The notes below the pieces were generated by a model, which saw only the letters and a program-made list of their open reading frames with translations, searched no databases and was not told the DNA's origin. Positions 14,060 to 27,010 of a stretch of 64,000 nucleotides of DNA are shown piece after piece. Source of the stretch: Cichorium intybus. Its lineage: Eukaryota; Streptophyta; Magnoliopsida; Asterales; Asteraceae. Numbering within the stretch: the stretch's first letter is position 1; every line of letters starts with the position of its first letter. Position numbers and translations under genes: made by a program. The DNA is taken from positions 115,871,298 through 115,935,297 of the forward strand of contig CM042012.1 of assembly GCA_023525715.1 (NCBI GenBank). Direction: 5' to 3'.

Positions 14060-15164
14060 GGTTGTAAATCTTAATTTCAAAGATCATACATAAATGCTTC
14101 ATCGTTTTCTTTTTCTTTTTGATATTGATGGTGTATATAATTAAAAGTATGCCTAGGTTAACAAATAGTTTACTTTTTGTTCAGAAATCAGATGTTTACT
14201 TTTAGGAGTGATGACGTGTAAATTTGTAAAAGTCGATAGTCTTGAAACAGATTCTATATATATGTACGAGCTTTTTTGTACAAGTTATTTTTCATTTATC
14301 GAGTAATTTGAATATTTTAAATTGTTTGTCGTGTTTAACGAGTTGTACTTGGGAGGATGTGTTGACCGAGCTTTTTGTTTTTTGTTGTTTCATAGTTCTC
14401 GCGATCAAGAGCTGTTGGTGGTTACAACAATACGAATTTGATATCACCAAAGTAGAATTTTCATCCAATTTGAGAAAAGATGAAATGATTTAAAGAACTT
14501 GAAATAGATTTGAGAGATTTTAATAGAAAAATGGAAGTAGTTGCAACAATTTTTCATGAAGAACTTAAGAGTTAGATAGAAAACCATGAGAGAATAAAGG
14601 GAAAAAGAATGTTTGAAATAAATTGGACACCAAGTTTCATTAAACAAACTAATACATTCTTCAGATATTTCAAAAAGAAACAAATATGATCCTAATTATT
14701 TACAAAGCAATCATCTTATTTTTCCTTAGGAATTATTGAATTTTATGTGAGGAAGAAATTTTGAAGTTTTGTGACTTTAGATGAAGAGAACAATATTACA
14801 TATATCATCTAATATGGTATACTAAAGAGCTAAAAGCTTAACAAGGTAAAAGGTTATACAAACAAACACAAAGGTGAGAAGGTAAAAGGTTATACAAACA
14901 AACACAAAGGTGAGATACTCTGTGGTTGGAGTTACCAAAATGTAGATGACAAAGTTAGGAAATTCTTCAAAAGAATTTGGAAAAACTTGGTAGACAATAG
15001 AAGAAGGCTATTGCGGTCGAATTTGAAAAACTTCTAACATAGAATTTAATAGCTTTGAGAAGTTAAAGTAGCTCAACGAAATAGATGATTTAGTTCCATA
15101 AGAAATAACGATCAAGATTCATGATTCATAGCATGTGAAGAAAATAATAAAATTCACTTTGATC
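14060..15164. other. REV1 3' region and intergenic DNA
   Basis: AT-rich sequence with no supported gene. It should contain the REV1 3' untranslated region; no polyadenylation site could be chosen with confidence. A 34-bp perfect tandem repeat ('aggtaaaaggttatacaaac...') occurs at about 14844-14911. The frame at 14242-14493 has no recognisable content. Confidence 0.5.
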
Positions 15165-16245
15165 TAGTGTCTTTTAAAGACGTCGACTATCTCTTCATTA
15201 GTAGGAACAAAAATAATAAATGCTTCCTTTTAAAATATGATCCTCAATGAAGTAAAATGGAATATAAATACGATTTGTATAGGAGTGATGAATCGGGTTA
15301 TGTGAAATAGTAGTAGCACTTTCTAAATCACAATAAATAGGTACCTAAAGCGTATGATAAATGTAATCCATGTTTTGTGATTTCATCCATAGAATTAGTG
15401 AACACCAACTTGCAACAATATACCCTTCTGTAGTTGACAGTAAAATGTAGTTCTGATTCTTTGAAAACAAACTCAGAAACCTTCTACCAAGGAATTCATC
15501 ATCTTGAAGAAGTTTTACTGCCAATCTTACAACATGTGTAGTCAACATTTGTAATGGGTTGTAGGCCGAAGTCATTATTGGCAAGGTACTAGAATCCTAG
15601 AGATTTTGTCACACAAAGATATTTAAAGATTTTTTGGCACTTGTGAGATGAGATACCTTCAGATTCCCTTGCTATGTAGCTCTAGGACTCTAGTACCTTG
15701 CCAATAATGCCATTGAATATGAATATGAAGTAACTATTGGCAATGTACCCTATTACCTCCAGAAGCTGTTGAACATATACCTCTTGTTCAGTTCATGGCG
15801 AAGAAAGAAATGTTCACACCCATTTAATAAACATTAATATTATTGTGTTCTACATATGTAAGTTGAACACACAATCTCTAGCCTTGCAACTGGAGGAAGG
15901 CTTCATCAAAATGTATGCCTTTAACTTGACCGTAGCCCTTGGTAACGAATCAAGCTTTATCATGGATGACTATTATGGAATCATCTACTTTATTCCTAAA
16001 AAATCACCTTATCCCAACAATAGCATGACCTTGGTAGAGGTACCTAACTCTACATTATATTCCTTCCAAATTCTACTAACTCCTCTTGCATGGCTTACAC
16101 CCAATCAGCAGGTTCTAAAGTCTCATTTATAGTCTTCACTCAATTAATGAGATGTGAGCAACATAACGACATCCATCTTGAACTTCAAAGGCGGATTGGG
16201 TTTACACTCCCCTATTGGGATTTCAAAACACTTGGTTAGGTGGGT
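15165..16245 (-). pseudogene. Copia element D: RNase H and reverse transcriptase remnants
   Basis: Minus-strand frames read as decayed Copia pol. At 15345-15584 the order LLSTTEGYIVASWCSLILWMKSQNMDY matches the RNase H region (normally STAEAEY...A...WM). At about 15880-15950 'ggaaggcttcatcaaaatgtatgcc' corresponds to the same segment of reverse transcriptase as in element C (about 23380). Stops and frameshifts are throughout. The element resumes at 45523 after the C insertion. A 30-bp inverted repeat (about 15573-15602 with 15681-15711) is an internal rearrangement. D's left LTR was not identified. Confidence 0.7.
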
Positions 16246-16250
16246 GTTAT
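16246..16250. repeat. Target-site duplication GTTAT, left copy (element C)
   Basis: GTTAT lies directly before the C LTR start (TGTAAGATCA at 16251). The identical pentamer follows the far end of C at 45523-45527. Confidence 0.9.
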
Positions 16251-16668
16251 TGTAAGATCAAAATATGAATGAAAGAAAACAACGAGAACACAAAGTGTGC
16301 ATATTCAATAGGCCGAATGATTTTATTCACAGTAAAAAGATAGTGCTCCTAATCTTGAAGATGAGCAACTATTAAGAACGTTACAATGAATACGACAAAA
16401 CAAAAGTACGTACTAACATCTAGGGTTGAAGGTGTTTAAATACTAAGATCTAATAGGATAAACACATAATCCTATTAGTTACCAATAAGCATAGACCCTA
16501 GACATTATCTTTAATTAACAGATAAGTACAAAATACAACTGTTAAAAGATCACTTCTGATAAGCTTCATGACTTCGTATCAAAACACTAGCTTCGGATCA
16601 ACTTCTCACTTCGGATAGGAACATATATAGTTCGGATGTAAAATCTCATAACAACCAGAATCCTAACA
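16251..16668 (-). repeat. Element C 3' LTR
   Basis: 418 bp, TGTAAGATCA...ATCCTAACA on the + strand. The first 167 bases align with 29824-29990 and the remaining 251 with 45272-45522, without length change. Confidence 0.95.
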
Positions 16669-16684
16669 TTTCCCCCTTTGTGGT
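16669..16684 (-). promoter_or_regulatory. Element C polypurine tract
   Basis: On the minus strand the sequence next to the LTR reads ACAAAGGGGGAAA directly before TGTTAGG. This is the expected primer site for plus-strand cDNA synthesis. Confidence 0.85.
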
Positions 16685-16759
16685 GAAGATGCCAGGTATC
16701 CGAAGTCTATAACATGTTAAAGGCCTTAATAAATTCCTTCCGAACTTCTAAGCACCATC

Positions 16760-19700
16760 TCAAATGTGCACACAACTCCAGCTTCGCATCATCTGAATTT
16801 CATTGTTGATTGTCACTCTTGTAATCATTCCTTCCAGAAAAGTTGAAGGAAACTTTTCTTTCTCATCCATATCAAAGAATAATTTTTTCAGTGCTCCTTT
16901 CCTTGTGAGTTTCCCTTTGTACACAACTCCCCAAGGCTTCTCAAGAATCTTCCCATCACTTACTTTGGTTATGCCTGTAAGCTCCTTATTTGCAGCTGGA
17001 ACAGATTCCTTGAACAGTATCGCAATCTCATAGTCATATAGAGAGAAGTTTTGGAGATACGAACCCATAAACCTTCCAATAATCCTTTGACATTTTGTAA
17101 GCCCAACTTGCTTAGATATCTTCGTCTGAGTTAAACTGTAGACTCTTTCAACAAGAACAACAAAGTCGTTCAGATTCATTAGAGGAAAGTCAGCAACACT
17201 GAATGAACTCTCAATCTTTTGTTTTCCTCTTCGGACATAGTAAGTGTAATTTTGATACACCTCTTCAAACAATTCTCTTGTTTCTATTCTGTCCATCCCA
17301 ATAATCTTCAAACATGACCAGGCATGAGTTTGATCAGCAGCAAGGTTCGCGTGAAACCTCGCTTTTTGTTCTTGAAACTTTCTTTTCTCAGCAGAATCAA
17401 ACTCAATGTCATAAACATTTGCCGCATAGAGCTTCGGATTGAATGGAACATTAAGTTGCATCTCTGTAGTATTCTCAACACTGTATGATACTAGTGGTAC
17501 TCGATCAAACATCTCCACGTTGGTGAAAGCCAATGACATGATTGTCTCATATGTCCGTATTTTGTTCACTGGACCCAAGACTTCTTTCTTTCCCATACGA
17601 TCTCTTAAAATCACATACAAGTGCCTCAGCTTCTCATACTCATCTGCCTTCTGCTTCTTCTGTTCAGACTTGGATAATTCTTGTGCGATTTTCTTTCCTT
17701 TATCCACAGAAGGACCTGACTCAGGTGGAACTTGGGAGGTGGTTGTTTCTGTTGAGGTGGATGATGGTGCAGAACTTGTTTGAATTTTAATTCCACTCGA
17801 GAATCTTTTTATGATACTCGAGGTGGATTCGGTTGAAATTGGTGTAGATGAAGGTCGTCCCCAAACGAGGGGAATCGTGGTTGATGGTGATGATATAGAA
17901 ATTGTTGTGGAAGAAGGTGCTGAAGTAAATCCAAAGAAAGGTTTGGTTGTTTGAGTACCTGTGGTGGTAATTGTTGTTTGAATTATCGGTGTGAAGGTTG
18001 TAATGGTTGCAGTTGGTACGAAGGTGGTTTGCCTTTGTTGTGTTGTCCTTCCAGTTGGTCTAGAACCCTCTCCCCCTTGTGACGAAGGCTGGATGGGCTT
18101 CGGATTACCCGGTAACCTACTGACAAACACAAGAAGTGGAGCAATATCCTTTCAGATTGAGTCAGTCGTCTGAGATACCAAGATTTTCATTTGCTGGTCA
18201 AATATATTCTGTGCCTCTCGATACGCATGCAACTCGTGCACCTTTGGTTCATAGTCAGCAATTGTCTTCTTTGCAGTATCCAGATCCGTCCGCAAGCTTG
18301 TGAGTTGGACATCAAACTCCTCAGTACTTCGTTTAGATAAATTTTCAACCAAAGTGGTCAATGAAGTAAGCTTTGCTTGAACTTCAGTGTGGGCAGTATT
18401 GAGTTTGGTGACCACTTCGTTGAGTTTCTCATTGTGTTGTTCCTGAATGTGCTGGGTTTTCTCTTCTATCATCTTCTCAACTACCTTACACCACAAGTCA
18501 ATTTTCTCCAAGACATTTCGGGTCATTTGCTTGACATCACTTTCTATCAATTTCACCGCATAATCAATGTTCTTGTTTAATTTTTCAGTGATTGATCCTT
18601 CAAACGATGTAAGTGACTCAGACAGAAGTTCAGTGGTGACTCCAGATCCTTTATCCAAAGTATAAGTTGTCTAGGCTTGAAGCAAAAGATTCAATTTTGT
18701 ATTAAGTTGGCGGAATTGTTTTATTGACACTAGACTTATGTCTGGTTCATCATCATCTTCGTCTTGAATGTGGATGGGGGCAGTTTCAAAGTAATCTTCA
18801 TCACTTTTATTTTTTTCATGGGAGGATGGAGAGTCAGTCATATCATCCATGAAGAAGGAATGTGTAAAAGGAGGAACTTCGGTTGTGGAAGTGACAAAGG
18901 GTGTTGTGTATTTTGGCGGTGGGAATGGTGGATCTTTGGCAGTCTGATCACCTGATGTGAGACTTGTGTCAACATTAGATGTGTTCATAGGGGTCTCAAT
19001 ATGACTTGTCTCCACATAGGATGTTTCAACGGAGGTCATATGTGCGGATACCACCGGGTTGTCGGTTAAGGAAACTATGGGATCAGAAGGTGGTACCGTA
19101 GTAGTATTATCTTTTGGTGGTGATGGAGGGATCATTGTATCCTCCAGATGAGAATATTCTTCTTCTTCTTCTTCATCTTCGGATCTGGGTGTTGTTGGTC
19201 GTGAGGACTGTGCTGGTTTCTTCTTGGATGGTTTACTGGCTTGGGTCTTCTTGCATGTCCTTGTTTTCTTAGCTTGAGGTTCGGATGGTTCAGTGGTACC
19301 TTTTCGCTTACCACCCTTGGACTTAGGTAGTTCTGATTCCACCACCCTTTGAAAGACTCGAATAGGGTGTGGGATGGTTATTGTTTGATGATAAGAGACG
19401 GGGGTAAGATTGTCAGAAGGAACTTTGCACAACATCGCTTCAGGGATTTGTGCCACAAAGTCCATGTTCTCATCCGAAGGGGAACCTGTTGGAACTTGAA
19501 CTAATCCGAAGTCGTGTACAGGAAGATCCTGAGGCACTGGGACCTTCTCATGAGCATACGCGGCTTAGACTATTAGAGCCCAGAACCATGCTGATGCGAT
19601 GTCAGTGGCACGCTTCGCATGATTCAAATATGCAAGAAAATCGGACCATAAAATACCAGCATAATCAACATGACAATTGTAGTAGATACCGTAATGAAGT

Positions 19701-20257
19701 TGGAGAAAGGTGTACGAAGCGGAATCCAAGCCAGAAGTCCTCCCAGAGAGGCTCCTCAGCAGTATATTGAAAAAGTATGCCCAAACCGAAGGCAAGTGTT
19801 TCTTCTTGAAAAGGCTCATGGATCGCGTGATAGGAGTGTGACCCATTTCGTTCAGCATGTTTAGTATTTTTGATTGAGAGGCCATCTGAAACGTTCCCGT
19901 CGCCGGTGATCGGAGAACCCTTGCGAATTGCTCTTTGCCCACAGTTATCGTCTTCTTGGTTTTGGTTGCAGTGACTATCTCGAAGGAGATAGATTGACTG
20001 TCCACATTCAGACGGGTAGTATGATGAGCACGATCCACCCATAGCTTTGGAATTTGAGGATTTGCAGTCATGGCATACCCCAATGGAGAGTGTTGTAAGC
20101 AGACCACCAACATTGCCATGGTTGAAGAGTGAGCTTCTGGATCAAGATTGGCGATGTGATTTGCCGACATTAACCGAAGATCTGGAACGGAGTCGGCATC
20201 AGCGGCAGTGATGGAGATAGCATCGACAGACATGTTGATTGTGTGGGTAGATTGCAC
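16760..20257 (-). pseudogene. Element C downstream ORF (extra Copia protein), three in-frame stops
   Basis: From 20257 down to 16760 a single minus-strand frame runs about 1166 codons, broken only by TAA (19565-19567), TAG (18671-18673) and TGA (18152-18154), with no frameshift. A likely start is the Met at about 20230 (MSVDAISITAADA). The N-terminal third has a globular region with motifs such as LFKKKHLPSVW, LLRSLSGRTSGLD and YNCHVDYAGILWSDFL. This pattern occurs in uncharacterised proteins associated with Asteraceae Copia elements. The middle part is low-complexity (Pro/Ser/Thr, acidic, KKTRTCKKTQ basic patch). About 18152-18658 is a coiled-coil-like segment, followed by a Ser/Thr-rich tract and a globular C-terminus. 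It lies between pol and the polypurine tract, the position of env-like ORFs in SIRE-type elements. I see no obvious transmembrane anchor. Function unknown. Confidence 0.7.
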
Positions 20258-22090
20258 GAAGAAGTAGAGATGAATGAGGTGCAGGTTCGGGGATTTTGGG
20301 AAACGGAAGGGTTGAATGAATGGGATGATCCGTTTATATACTGTGGTGATGAGTGGAGAGATAAAGAGTGCATTTAATGCTTGGTTTGAACGGTCGAATA
20401 GTGTTGCGCCATGTCACCCGTAAGTTGAGGGGACATTCCCTTTTTCTTGGTGTGACAGCTGCGTCATCCCAAGTAACCGTTATGCTTGAATGCTATTGGT
20501 TCCTGCATATCCCAAGGTAAAAACAAGATTAGTGAGGATCCCTAATATCTCGTCGAATCCCAACAGACATCATAACAAGACGATAATTAATTAAAACATA
20601 GAATTAAAAATGTTTTTGGGGTTTTTGATTTGTGATTATACAACCGAAGTTTGCTCAGTTGACAAGTAAGTCCCACATCCGAAGGTTGACAAAAAGTATT
20701 GATTAATTGTTCTGAAGAGCTAGTTTGTGGGTTGGATTCGTAGGATGAGAGCTGATTATTCTAGGAAATCCTGACTACACGCGCATATCCGAACATGATT
20801 AACGGGTCTAGCAATCATACGATAGCTGAACCCAGTGTAAGTATTCGTCCTTCGCATATAGTAAAGCATTTGTAAGCATAGTTGAATCTCAAAGTATTAC
20901 ATAGTATAGACGTAGATGACAATTCCCGAACCGAAGAAGTACACTTATCTGTTTCTTTATAGGGATAATATGGGATTGTAAAAAAAAGTTATCTCGATTC
21001 GCCAGATGGAGTATTTGGACACGCCTCTCGGATGACAAGCCTTTGAGAGTTATGCACTACTCCACCCTTGTCATTGAAGACGGGTTACTGAGATGTTCAT
21101 ACCCCGAATCCTGTTCTCGACTGTGTCACAAGAGATCCTGATTATTGCATTGAAGACAGGGGGTACGCCTTGAGCTTTTCGTATTTCACGAATATTTGTG
21201 CTAAGTGAGTATGGTATCAGAAGATAGAAAAAGAGTGAAAATGTTTTTAAGGCACCTTGATTGATTGGCACAATTCCCCATTCCTTTGGAATGATATTGG
21301 TTATAATTTTGCTAGAATTTATTTATAATAGTCATTGTTTTTCCTTTTCATTTTGGGGGAACTGGCATAGACATAATTTTTGTTTGAAAGAGTATGTATC
21401 CCATGAGCAAAATTAAAGTTCAAGTGTGATCATTATCCTTCGTTTCAAGAATTGTTGGATGTATATTACCATGCAAAAGTTGAGACATAAAATCCTGAAA
21501 AGAGCAAGTATTTTTGATTAGTTATGTACCGTAGCAAAGAGACAAACCACTGGGTGCAAGTAAGATATGACGATAGAGTGGCACTCAGTCATGTCCGAAG
21601 TGTGGGCATGTAATAAGGTCTTTAACCATGATCAGGTTATCCGAAGATTTACCAATGTTGCAATGCGAGTCCCAAATATCCCTTAGTGCAATGGGATATG
21701 GTTATCAGACTCTAAAATCGCCGTTTTGTCCTTTAAGAGTGTGTTGGACTTTGCCATTTTTGATTCAGATGAAAAAGACTTATGTGTCATTTTAAGCACA
21801 GTTCAGATAAAAAAAAGTAAAAAAATTGTAATCAGAAGGGAATCGATGTGTCGGATGGGAATAGTAACGCAGTCAGTAAATAGTGATATTTAGCTTACGT
21901 GTATTGGTTAGAAAAATGGTCATCCGAATGAAACCGAAAAAAAACTTTTCCTTCTGATAAAAAAATAAAAGAAAAACTTTTCCTAAAAACTTTTTCGAAA
22001 AAAAACTTTTCCAAAAAAAAAATTTGTCCTAAAGAGAATTAAAAGAAATAAATAATGGAAGTACATGGTTAAGAATACTTAGCAGATTAT
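20258..22090 (-). other. Element C spacer between RNase H and downstream ORF
   Basis: About 1.8 kb inside C without a supported gene. It contains A-rich runs ('cttttcc' plus A tracts at about 21940-22030) and no obvious second insertion. The short minus frame at 21071-21271 is not recognised. In comparable elements this would hold signals for expressing the downstream ORF, but none is identifiable. Confidence 0.5.
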
Positions 22091-22094
22091 GTTT

Positions 22095-24677
22095 GTGGAA
22101 CTTCGGATGACTCGACCATGCCAAGCCCATGGATGATCCTTGTGAAAGCTATCTCATCAAGGGCTTTGGTGAAGATGTCAGCCAACTGGTCGTTTGTATG
22201 GATGAAGTGAACCTCAATATTTCCTTCCTCTACATGACTTTTAATAAAGTGATAGCGTAGAGAAATATGTTTGGTCTTCGAATGATGAACGGGGTTGTGA
22301 CATATTCGTGTGACGCTCTAAGAGTCACAGAAAAGAGGTATCCTTCGCATATGTATTGCATAATCGTGTAGTTGACTCTAGACCCAAATCATTTGAGAAG
22401 TGCAGGCAGCAGCAGCAATGTATTCGGCTTCAGCTGTGGAGATAGAAACACAAGTTTGCTTTTTAGATTGCTAGCTGATGAGTTTTCCATCTAGAAATTG
22501 GCATCCACCCGAAGTGCTTTTTCGATCAAGCGCACAACCTCCAAGATCAGCATCTGAATAGGCTTAGAGAAAGAAGCCTGAGTTGGCAGGGTACCATAAA
22601 CCAAGAGAAGGTGTGCGATGTAGATAGCGAGAGATGGTATTGACAGCAGCTAAATGAGGTTCTCTTGGATTCGCCTGATATCGTGCACAATTGCAAACTG
22701 AAAACATGATGTCTGGGCGACAGGAAGTTAGGTATAGTAAAGAACCAATCATGCTCCTGTAGACCTTCTGATCAACAGCCGGTTTGTCAAGCGAAGGTGT
22801 GAGTCGTGTACCAGCAGCCATGGGAACCTTCGCATTGGAACAATTTTCCATTCCAAATTTCTCCAGAAGGCTTCGTATGTATTTTTCTTGATTTATGAAA
22901 ATCCCTTCGGAGGTTTGCTTGACTTGCAATCCGAGAAAGAAATTTATCTTCCCCATCATGCTCATTTGGAACTTACTTTTCATTAGGGTTTCGAATTCTT
23001 TTGAAAGAGCAGGGTCTGTTGATCCTAAGATGATATCATCCACGTAGATTTGAACTAGCATGTGATGAGTACCAACTTTCCTTCGGAATAAGGTGGGGTC
23101 AACATATCATTGTTTGAAGTTTGATTGTTTTAGAAATCGGGTTAAAGTTTCGTACCATGCTCGTGGTGCTTGCTTTAATCCATAGACCGCTTTGTCAAGA
23201 ATATAACAGCGATCTAGAAAATTTTCATTTACAAAACGAGGTGGTTATTCAACAAACACTGTTTCCTCAAGTTCGCCTTTTAGAAAAGAACATTTGACAT
23301 CCATTTGGTAGACGTCAAAGTTTCTATGAGCAGTGAATGCCAAAAATATTCGGACGGACTTAAGTCTGGCAACAGGAGCGAAGGCTTCATCAAAATCTAT
23401 TCCCTCCTGTTGACATTATCCTTTAACAACTAGTCTAGCTTTGTTTCGTACAATGTTACGTCCAGTATCAATTTTATTTCGAAAAACCCATTTAAGGTCC
23501 ATGACAGAGGAGTTAGCTGGTTTAGGAATTAAACGCCAAACTTTGTTTCTTTCAAATTCGGTTAACTCACTCTGCATGGCCTCCACCCAATCGGAGTGTT
23601 GAAAAGCATCTTTTACGATTTTAGGTTCAATTTTGGAAATGAATACATTGAACATGCAAAAATCAGATCTTTTGGTTAGTTCTTGGTGTTTTTCTCTTAA
23701 TTGGGAGAGAGTAAGTACCTTTTCTGATGGATTACCAATTACCTGTTTCTTCGGATGATCTCGTGTCCATTTTTCAAGAGGTGGATATTTTGGATCATAT
23801 TCTGGTAATGTTTCTCCATGCACTTCTTCTGTATCTTAGGGATAATCCGAAGATGATTGATTGTCTTCATTTGTGGAAGGAATTAGTTGCTCCCCCTCGA
23901 GTGGAGCTGTAGACATTTGTTGCTCCCTCTGGATTGGAGCTGAGCGGTTTGTTGTGGACGAACTCGTTGACTCCCCCTCGATTGGAGTAGGAGTGCCTTT
24001 TGATGAGGAAGAATGTGGCGACTCCCCCTCAACTGAAGGATCCTTGTCTTTTGTTGTCCTTTCCTCTCCTTCAACCGAAGGAGTCTTATCGCTAGAGGTT
24101 TCCTTAGATTGATCATCATTGAGTTTGTTGATTTCCGGTGTTGCGTTGTCCGTCGCATTTGATTCAGCATTAATCGCACGATCAGGACTATCAAACAAGA
24201 ACGAGAAAGCAAGATTAAATGATTCAAGTGGTATAATATCGTTTGGGTTTTCTTGAAAATAGGAGAACGTGGAAATTGTATTTCGGATTTCTTGATATGA
24301 TGATCATCGAAGGTCAGGTTGAATGTCTCTTCGATCTTCCTTGTCGTTTTGTTGAGTACTCGATAAGCTTTAGCTGAATGTGAATAGCCCAGAAAGATTC
24401 CGTCATCGGATTTTGATGCGAACTTAGTAGTGCCATCTTTGAGTCTCATAATGAAGCATCTACATCCGAAGACATGGAAGAATTTTACGTTGGGTTTACG
24501 TTTGTTGATGACTTCATATGGACGTAATGTTGAAGCGTCTGTGGATAAATGAACGATTTTGTGTGAAGCAAGTAGTGGCAATGGCTTCGGCCCAGAAGTA
24601 CATTGGAAGGTTTGCATAATCACGCATCGTTCTAGCCGCTTCGCATAAGTGACACGCCTAGGTCGTTGTGTGGTCAA
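22095..24677 (-). pseudogene. Element C integrase C-terminus, reverse transcriptase and RNase H (broken)
   Basis: Reading leftwards on the minus strand: the end of the integrase (KRKPNVKFFHVFGCRCF at about 24480) and an acidic Ser/Thr/Glu-rich linker (23836-24300). Then reverse transcriptase N-terminus (HSDWVEAMQSELTEFERNKVW, DLKWVFRNK at 23416-23823), the RT active site QIYVDDIILGS near 23035, the thumb (YRSMIGSLLYLTSCRPDI), and RNase H (STAEAEYIAAAA at about 22430, LADIFTKALDE at about 22165). Frame changes near 24540, 24300, 23400-23065 and 22560 and several stops make it non-functional. The catalytic YVDD motif itself is intact. Confidence 0.85.
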
Positions 24678-25615
24678 AAATAGTAAAATACCTCACTCAC
24701 ACTAGTACAGTGGTAGTCAGGGTTGATCCACAGAAGTTACGTGGTCAAGGTAGGCAACATATTACCAATTGTAGTTTCACTCTACAACCAGAGGATCTAG
24801 TTTCCAATTCTTACCAAAAATAGTTCAAAACCATAAAATCCAACAAATCCAATTTCAAACATAAACTCAAACTAAAATCAAAACCAAAACTCAATCCAAT
24901 TACTTTACTGAAATCAGAAATGCAATTCAAAAACAGAAGTAACAAAGATAAATCCAAAACAATCAAACATCCAAACTCATTCCAAGCATTAAAAAGGTAA
25001 AAGAGCAATTAAACAGAGCCGAATGATTAACTATATAAAAACTCAGATCCAACTTGTTAAAAACAGAAAACATAAAACTCAGACACTTAAAACCTAATGC
25101 TAATGGTTGTCACACCCAATAACACCAAGCCAAGCTACTAGAACTACTAAACTACTTGAAAATTAAATGAGAAAACAATAAATAACACGAATGGCGACTG
25201 AAAACCGAATCTTGGAGTCAAAGAAGGCTGGTATCCACATTGTGGGTCGTCTCTTTGCTGGTTCTTTGCTACTGATTTTGACCTAGAAGCCTCTATTTAT
25301 AGTTTTAGAAAATAAGAAGCCGCGTCGCGCACACTTAGAATCCGCAGCGCGCGTACGAGTTTATCCCCGTTTTTTCGGCATTTGAATTCTTCTCACCGCC
25401 TCATCTCTGACTCAGCGCATCGCACCCTTGTACATTTCCACGACGCACGTGCTTATTCGACTCTTTTTGGCTTTATCTCCAAACTTCTTCCATTTTTTAC
25501 GCATTTAGCCCTTGTTTACATCTTTTCTTTCCAAACAAGCACTGACACAAAAAGTGAGAATACCACAGCATATATGATATAAATTCACCAAGAATAGGGC
25601 TCAACAACGACTTAA
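24676..25615. mobile_element. Unclassified ~930-bp insertion in the element C integrase
   Basis: The integrase stops after QQNGVVEQRNRSL (about 25640) and resumes with CEAARTM-type sequence at about 24660; the DNA between is foreign. Its flanks are near-duplicates (ctaggtcgttg left, ctaggcgttg right), compatible with a 9-11 bp target duplication. The inner edges are weakly inverted (gtcgttgt and acaacgac). It contains a TATTTATAG box (about 25293) and a GC-rich stretch, which would also fit a solo LTR. There is no coding capacity. Confidence 0.5.
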
Positions 25616-27010
25616 ATACTTGATATTACTAGGCGTTGTCAATAAGGACCTGTTCCTTTGTTCAACAACTCCATTTTGCTGTGGAGTATAAGGGGCAGAA
25701 AAGTTATGAGTGATGCCCTTTTTTTTTTCTTTCAGGAACGCGTCAATTGTCTGATTTTTGAATTTAGTACCGTTGTCGCTTTGGATTGCTCTAACAGGGT
25801 TCTTGAGATGTAGCTCTATGTTCTTGATGAAGGCTATAAGTTCGGTTGGTGTATCCGATTTTTGTCTTAGAAAAATAACCCATGTGAATTTTGAAAAGTC
25901 ATCCACGATCACCAATATATACTTCTTGCCACCAAGTGACTCAACCGAAGATAGACCACAAAGATCGATGTGTAGAAGCCTATTTTAATGGGATGCGCTT
26001 GACGTTTTTGCTTTCCATGTTCACATGCAGCACACAAGGTGTCGTTGTCAAACTTCAACGTAGGCATTCCTCTGACTAAGTCAAGAGCAACCAACTTGTT
26101 GATGTTCTTAAAGTTCAGATGAGATAAGCGTCGATGCCATAGCCAGCTAAGATCTGTAGGAGCTTTTGAGAGTAAGCAGATGGAAGGAGCCCCTACTATT
26201 GGCTTCATGTCTAGTGGAAGCATTTCACACTTCCTTTTTGATTTAAGCAGCACTTCCTTGGTCTTTTTGTTCTTAATAACACTACCGGCTTCATCGAATT
26301 TGACTTTTAACCCTGTCCCCACAACTAGTTGAGAAACACTGACTAAGTTGTGCTCGAGTCCTTCTACATATGCTACACGATTGATTGTAAATTTTCCGTT
26401 TGTGATTTTTCCATATCCTTTGATGGGACAAGTTTCGTTGTTTCCGAATTTCACATCTCCGCCATCTCCCAAGCTTCTGAAGTCCCTCAAATACTCAATC
26501 CTCCCAGTCATGTGTCGTGAGCAGCCACTGTCAATGTACCATTCCTTATCGTACTGCTTATCGATCATTACCTACAATTTTGAGAGAAAGTTCAGGTACC
26601 CAACATGGCTTGGGTCCTTGTGGGTAAGTATGCGGATCATAGATCCATGATGTAACTAAATCAATCTTTTTAGTTTCGGATGTAGAAGCAATGATTGACG
26701 AAATTGATGGTTCGGATGTGTGTGTTATCGAGACCTTAGGTACCCATTTCAAAATTCTCTTTGGTTTTTGTACTTTAGGTTTAACGGTTGGTAAAGGATT
26801 TGGTTTGATAGGAACCCACTTTTTCTTTAAAATTGAAGTTTTTCCAGACGAAGAGCTACATTGAGTAGATTCGCATAGAAAGTCTTCGTATGCAAGTTTG
26901 AAATCTTGTATTGTTAAATTTTTGTTTTTGAAAAGGTCAATGTTTTTGTCCAACCACACATGAAACGTGTCAACCAGGTTGCTTCCCTTAGAAAATTTTT
27001 TCTTTGTCAC
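25601..27010 (-). pseudogene. Element C protease, pre-integrase and integrase core (broken)
   Basis: 25909-26568 begins with the aspartic protease motif WYIDSGCSRHMTG (active-site D-S-G) and continues into the GAG-pre-integrase zinc-binding region (WLWHRRLSHLN, CAACEHGKQKR). The integrase catalytic core is in a different frame at 25601-25915: IVDDFSKFTWV, AIQSDNGTKFKN and YTPQQNGVVEQRN. 26558-27010 is the gag-protease linker with repeated KxxWVP motifs. Frameshifts at about 26560 and 25910 break the polyprotein. Confidence 0.85.
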
